Shown piece by piece: positions 15,845-18,169 of a stretch of DNA of 18,169 bases. The notes beneath the pieces were generated by a model. It did not search any database and had not been told where the DNA came from. It was given only the letters and a program-made list of their open reading frames with translations. The translations under genes and the position numbers were made by a program. Location of the stretch: assembly GCA_035295665.1 (NCBI GenBank), contig DATGIQ010000484.1:1-18169 (forward strand), written 5' to 3'. Source of the DNA: DATGIQ01 sp035295665 (GTDB taxonomy: Bacteria > Planctomycetota > Planctomycetia > Gemmatales > Gemmataceae). Numbering within the stretch: the first letter of the stretch is position 1; every line of letters begins with the position of its first letter.

Positions 15845-16063
15845 GCCGACACCGGCGCCATCCTGGAGGCCGCCTGGGAATACGTTGCGGCTCACGCCGG
15901 TGAAATCGACCGCGCAATTTGGGACAACGGGGGAGGAGAAGAAGGGTTTGTGGAGAGACGGCGAATGGTTCACTATGCTGACGAGGATTTCGCGTTCCTC
16001 GCAGTGGAAGATCTCCGGTTATCTCCAGCCTGTTGGTGTGTCCGCATTAAGCATTCGCCATGA
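15845..16063 (+). pseudogene. Relic resembling a DUF433 antitoxin / DUF5615 toxin pair
   Basis: The 354-base gap between ribBA and the helicase has no intact gene. One plus-strand frame reads ILEAAWEYVAAHAGEIDR, like the last helix of DUF433 antitoxins (recalled pattern A-x-x-Y-x-x-x-x-EID). After an acidic stretch it continues MVHYADEDFAFLAVEDLRL, which starts at the ATG at 15965 and resembles the N-terminus of DUF5615 PIN-like toxins (recalled pattern YADEDFPLPVVE-x-LR). The frame stops at 16061-16063 after about 33 toxin-like residues, far short of the usual 110 or so. The N-terminal half of the antitoxin is not recognisable, and the two parts are fused in one frame. It lies against the helicase stop on the other strand. 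The likeness is from memory and may be coincidence. Confidence 0.4.
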
Positions 16064-16066
16064 CGC

Positions 16067-17314
16067 CTACAAGGCCCGCCGATAGCGGCGGACCGTGCGC
16101 CCGAAGACGGGCGTCGCCGGCTTGGGCGGCGCCAGCTCGGCCTCGGGCGGGACTCGCTGTGAAACGGCTTCGAATCCCTCGACACGTTCTTCGGCTAGCT
16201 GAATGTTGATAAACGTCTCAATGGCGGTTAATTCCTTCCCCTGTTCCCTTGTGACGAAGGCAATGGCGACGCCATCTGCCCCCATCCGTCCGGTCCGCCC
16301 GACCCGGTGCACGTAATTTTCGGGGTCTTCCGGAAGATCGTAATTGATGATGTGAGAAATATTCGTCACGTCGATCCCGCGTCCGACAACGTCGGTGGCG
16401 ACCAGGTAGACAATCTTACCCTCACGAAAGGCTTGCATGATGCGATTGCGCTCGGGCTGAGGCAGGTCGCCGTGCATCGCCGCCACGCGCTTGCGTTTGC
16501 CACGCAGCTGACGGTACAACGTCTCCGCAAACCGCTTGCGCTGGCAAAAGATAATGCATTGCCGTGGCTCTTCGCGGTCGATCACCCGCAGAAGCAGCTC
16601 GAACTTCCGCTCGGCATCCACCGTGATATACGACTGGCGGATATTTTCGACCGTCGCCTTGTTCGGCGAAAGGTTGATGTGGACCGGATCGCTCAGATAG
16701 CGATAGGCCAGCCGGAGTACGGGCGGCGGCAACGTCGCGGACAGAAGCAGCGTTTGCCGCGCGGCCGGACAGCGGCGCAAGATTTTTTCGATGTCCGGAC
16801 GGAAGCCGATGTCGAGCATCCGGTCTGCTTCATCGAGGACAACATAGCGGACATGTTCCAGGGAGAGCGTGCCGCGTGCCAGATGGTCGAGAACCCGTCC
16901 GGGTGTCCCCACGGCAATGGCGTAGCCCTTGCGCATCTCCGCCAGTTGCTGGCGAAAGCGCTGGCCACCATAAATCGGCACGGTCCGGCAGTGGCGGTTG
17001 GGTGCCAGTTTGCGGGCTTCTTCGCTGACCTGGACCACCAGTTCCCGTGTCGGAGCCATCACAATCGCCTGCGGCCCCGGCTCCGGCCCATCCTGCCAAC
17101 GATCGAGAAACGGCAACAAAAATGCCGCCGTCTTTCCCGTCCCGGTCTGAGCTTGACCGATTACATCGCGTCCGGAAAGCGCCGCAGGAATAAGGGCAGC
17201 CTGGATGGGAGTGGGCTCGACATAAGTGGCACGGTCCAAAGCCGCCAATACGGAAGAAGAAAGAGATAAAGGGCGGAACCCGCTCTGGGATTCCACAAGC
17301 ATCGCACTGGTCAA
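16067..17314 (-). CDS. DEAD-box ATP-dependent RNA helicase
   Basis: The 415-residue product has the complete motif set: F13 with Q motif PTPIQ (34-38), motif I AQTGTGKT (55-62), Ia PTREL (88-92), Ib TPGR, II DEAD (161-164), III SAT (192-194), IV IIFC, V ATDVVGRGIDV and VI HRVGRTGR (336-343). It is closest in layout to the short RhlE/CsdA group, with a small basic tail (RTVRRYRR) that may bind RNA. Likely roles are RNA unwinding in ribosome assembly, mRNA decay or cold adaptation. The start is set by the ribosome binding site: AGGAGG (17325-17320) lies five bases before a TTG at 17314, whereas the in-frame ATG at 17302 is 17 bases away. A strong promoter lies at 17376-17404. No gene symbol is given because the subgroup is not certain. 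Confidence 0.93.
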   Translation of the reverse strand: MTSAMLVESQSGFRPLSLSSSVLAALDRATYVEPTPIQAALIPAALSGRDVIGQAQTGTGKTAAFLLPFLDRWQDGPEPGPQAIVMAPTRELVVQVSEEARKLAPNRHCRTVPIYGGQRFRQQLAEMRKGYAIAVGTPGRVLDHLARGTLSLEHVRYVVLDEADRMLDIGFRPDIEKILRRCPAARQTLLLSATLPPPVLRLAYRYLSDPVHINLSPNKATVENIRQSYITVDAERKFELLLRVIDREEPRQCIIFCQRKRFAETLYRQLRGKRKRVAAMHGDLPQPERNRIMQAFREGKIVYLVATDVVGRGIDVTNISHIINYDLPEDPENYVHRVGRTGRMGADGVAIAFVTREQGKELTAIETFINIQLAEERVEGFEAVSQRVPPEAELAPPKPATPVFGRTVRRYRRAL

Positions 17315-17375
17315 ACAAACCTCCTGAGATGAAAGCAGCTCTTCTTCAAATTATTCATTTTTCACTTGGCACTGC

Positions 17376-17404
17376 ATTTTAGACCTTTCCCGGATGCCTG
17401 TCCA
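17376..17404 (-). promoter_or_regulatory. Strong sigma70-like promoter of the helicase gene
   Basis: On the minus strand TGGACA (17404-17399, 5/6 match) and TAAAAT (17381-17376, 5/6 match) are separated by exactly 17 bases. They predict a start near 17368 and an A-rich leader of about 54 bases that ends in the AGGAGG site before the TTG start. Confidence 0.65.
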
Positions 17405-17429
17405 GTGCGTTCTTTTGCTTAAGCTTCCT

Positions 17430-17459
17430 TTGTGAACTAAGCTCAAGACGTGGGATAAG
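17430..17459 (+). promoter_or_regulatory. Weak candidate promoter for the FHA-GGDEF gene
   Basis: TTGTGA (17430-17435) and GATAAG (17454-17459) each match 4/6 with an 18-base spacer, upstream of the ATG at 17534. It lies back-to-back with the stronger helicase promoter in the 219-base divergent gap, next to the palindrome GCTTAAGC. Confidence 0.22.
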
Positions 17460-17533
17460 CTGACAACGATTGATTTCCTTGCGGTGCGGTGACCTTGGCC
17501 GAACCTGATGCAGCAGCTATTTCCTTGGGGACT

Positions 17534-18169
17534 ATGGAGAGAATCACCGAAACCTGGGTCACGGTGAGGGATCGCCCCGTCTCCGCTACCAATCGCGACC
17601 CTTGCCTGGTCCATATCTATCCCACAGGAATCGGCATGGGCACGCGGTATCCGCTGGCCGCCAAAACTTTGGTGATCGGGCGCGATAACGATTGCGATAT
17701 CCAAATTCAGGATCATTCCGTATCCCGCCGGCACGCCCGCATCCTAACCGGGTCGGACGGTTATTATGCCGTCGATCTCCAGAGCACCAACGGTACATTC
17801 GTCAACGATGTGCCGGCATCCATGTGCAAACTCAAGGATGGCGATTACCTGCGCATCGGGAATTGCATCTATCGCTTTCTGGCCGGCGGCAATGTCGAAG
17901 CCGAGTACCATGAAGAAATTTATCGCCTGACCATAATCGACGGCCTGACGGAAATCCATAACAAGCGTTATTTGATGGAGTTCCTTGACCGCGAACTGGC
18001 GCGCTCGGCCCGGTATCAGCGGCCTTTGACGATCATTCTGTTCGATATTGATCGCTTCAAGGCCATCAACGATGCTCACGGCCATCTGGGAGGTGACTTC
18101 ACCCTGCGCGAGTTGGCCGCCTGCGTCAAGTCGGTCGTTCGCAAGGAAGAACTCTTCGCTCGCTACGGC
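17534..18169 (+). CDS. FHA-GGDEF protein, probable diguanylate cyclase (3' end missing)
   Basis: The frame is open to the right edge and gives 212 residues. An FHA phosphothreonine-binding domain spans about 25-117, with Gly49-Arg50, the SVSRRHA motif (62-68) and the NGT loop (86-88). A short linker leads to a GGDEF domain from about 133, with the magnesium-site FDIDRFK (170-176), IND, and GHLGGDFTL (183-191). The window ends at ARYG, exactly where the GGDEF active-site loop should begin, so catalytic competence cannot be judged. It would link Ser/Thr kinase signalling to cyclic di-GMP synthesis in the cytoplasm; this is inferred from family knowledge. Only a weak GGGG site precedes the ATG. 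It is divergent from the helicase gene. Confidence 0.88.
   Translation, partial: MERITETWVTVRDRPVSATNRDPCLVHIYPTGIGMGTRYPLAAKTLVIGRDNDCDIQIQDHSVSRRHARILTGSDGYYAVDLQSTNGTFVNDVPASMCKLKDGDYLRIGNCIYRFLAGGNVEAEYHEEIYRLTIIDGLTEIHNKRYLMEFLDRELARSARYQRPLTIILFDIDRFKAINDAHGHLGGDFTLRELAACVKSVVRKEELFARYG

Overview
The window looks like chromosomal DNA of a planctomycete, probably from the Gemmata side of the phylum. This is inferred from gene content: a Tricorn-type protease, a ten-heme cytochrome, YVTN beta-propellers fused to or beside c-type haem domains, a secreted HEAT-repeat protein, a BON-domain protein, a DUF6134-like secreted protein and an FHA-GGDEF protein. The DNA is GC-rich and genes are separated by 100-350 bp. 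No rRNA, tRNA, CRISPR array, insertion sequence or intact mobile element was seen.

Layout. A rightward block (about 1-9373) holds the tail of an unknown gene, a ten-CxxCH cytochrome, a Tricorn-like protease, a Tat-exported YVTN beta-propeller protein, a beta-propeller/di-haem peroxidase-like fusion, a DUF6134-like secreted protein and an acyl carrier protein. It converges at 9374-9583 with a leftward block (17314 down to 9584). Read in its transcription order, that block is a DEAD-box RNA helicase, the riboflavin enzyme RibBA, a two-BON-domain exported protein, an exported HEAT-repeat protein, a soluble histidine kinase, and a response regulator carrying a Cro/CI-type helix-turn-helix. At the right edge a divergent FHA-GGDEF gene starts and runs out of the window just before its GGDEF signature.

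Function. Four of the rightward products act outside the cytoplasm in electron transfer or protein turnover. The kinase and regulator form an adjacent two-component pair. RibBA and the helicase are housekeeping enzymes. Good sigma70-like promoters are visible for the helicase, the HEAT gene and, more weakly, the kinase.

The less ordinary items are: a short relic that looks like a DUF433/DUF5615 toxin-antitoxin pair between ribBA and the helicase; a perfect 10-bp inverted repeat abutting the HEAT-gene promoter and containing a REP-like palindrome; the receiver plus XRE-type regulator; the Tat/Sec pair of beta-propellers; and a ten-haem cytochrome with no visible export signal. Nothing here clearly amounts to a complete undescribed system.
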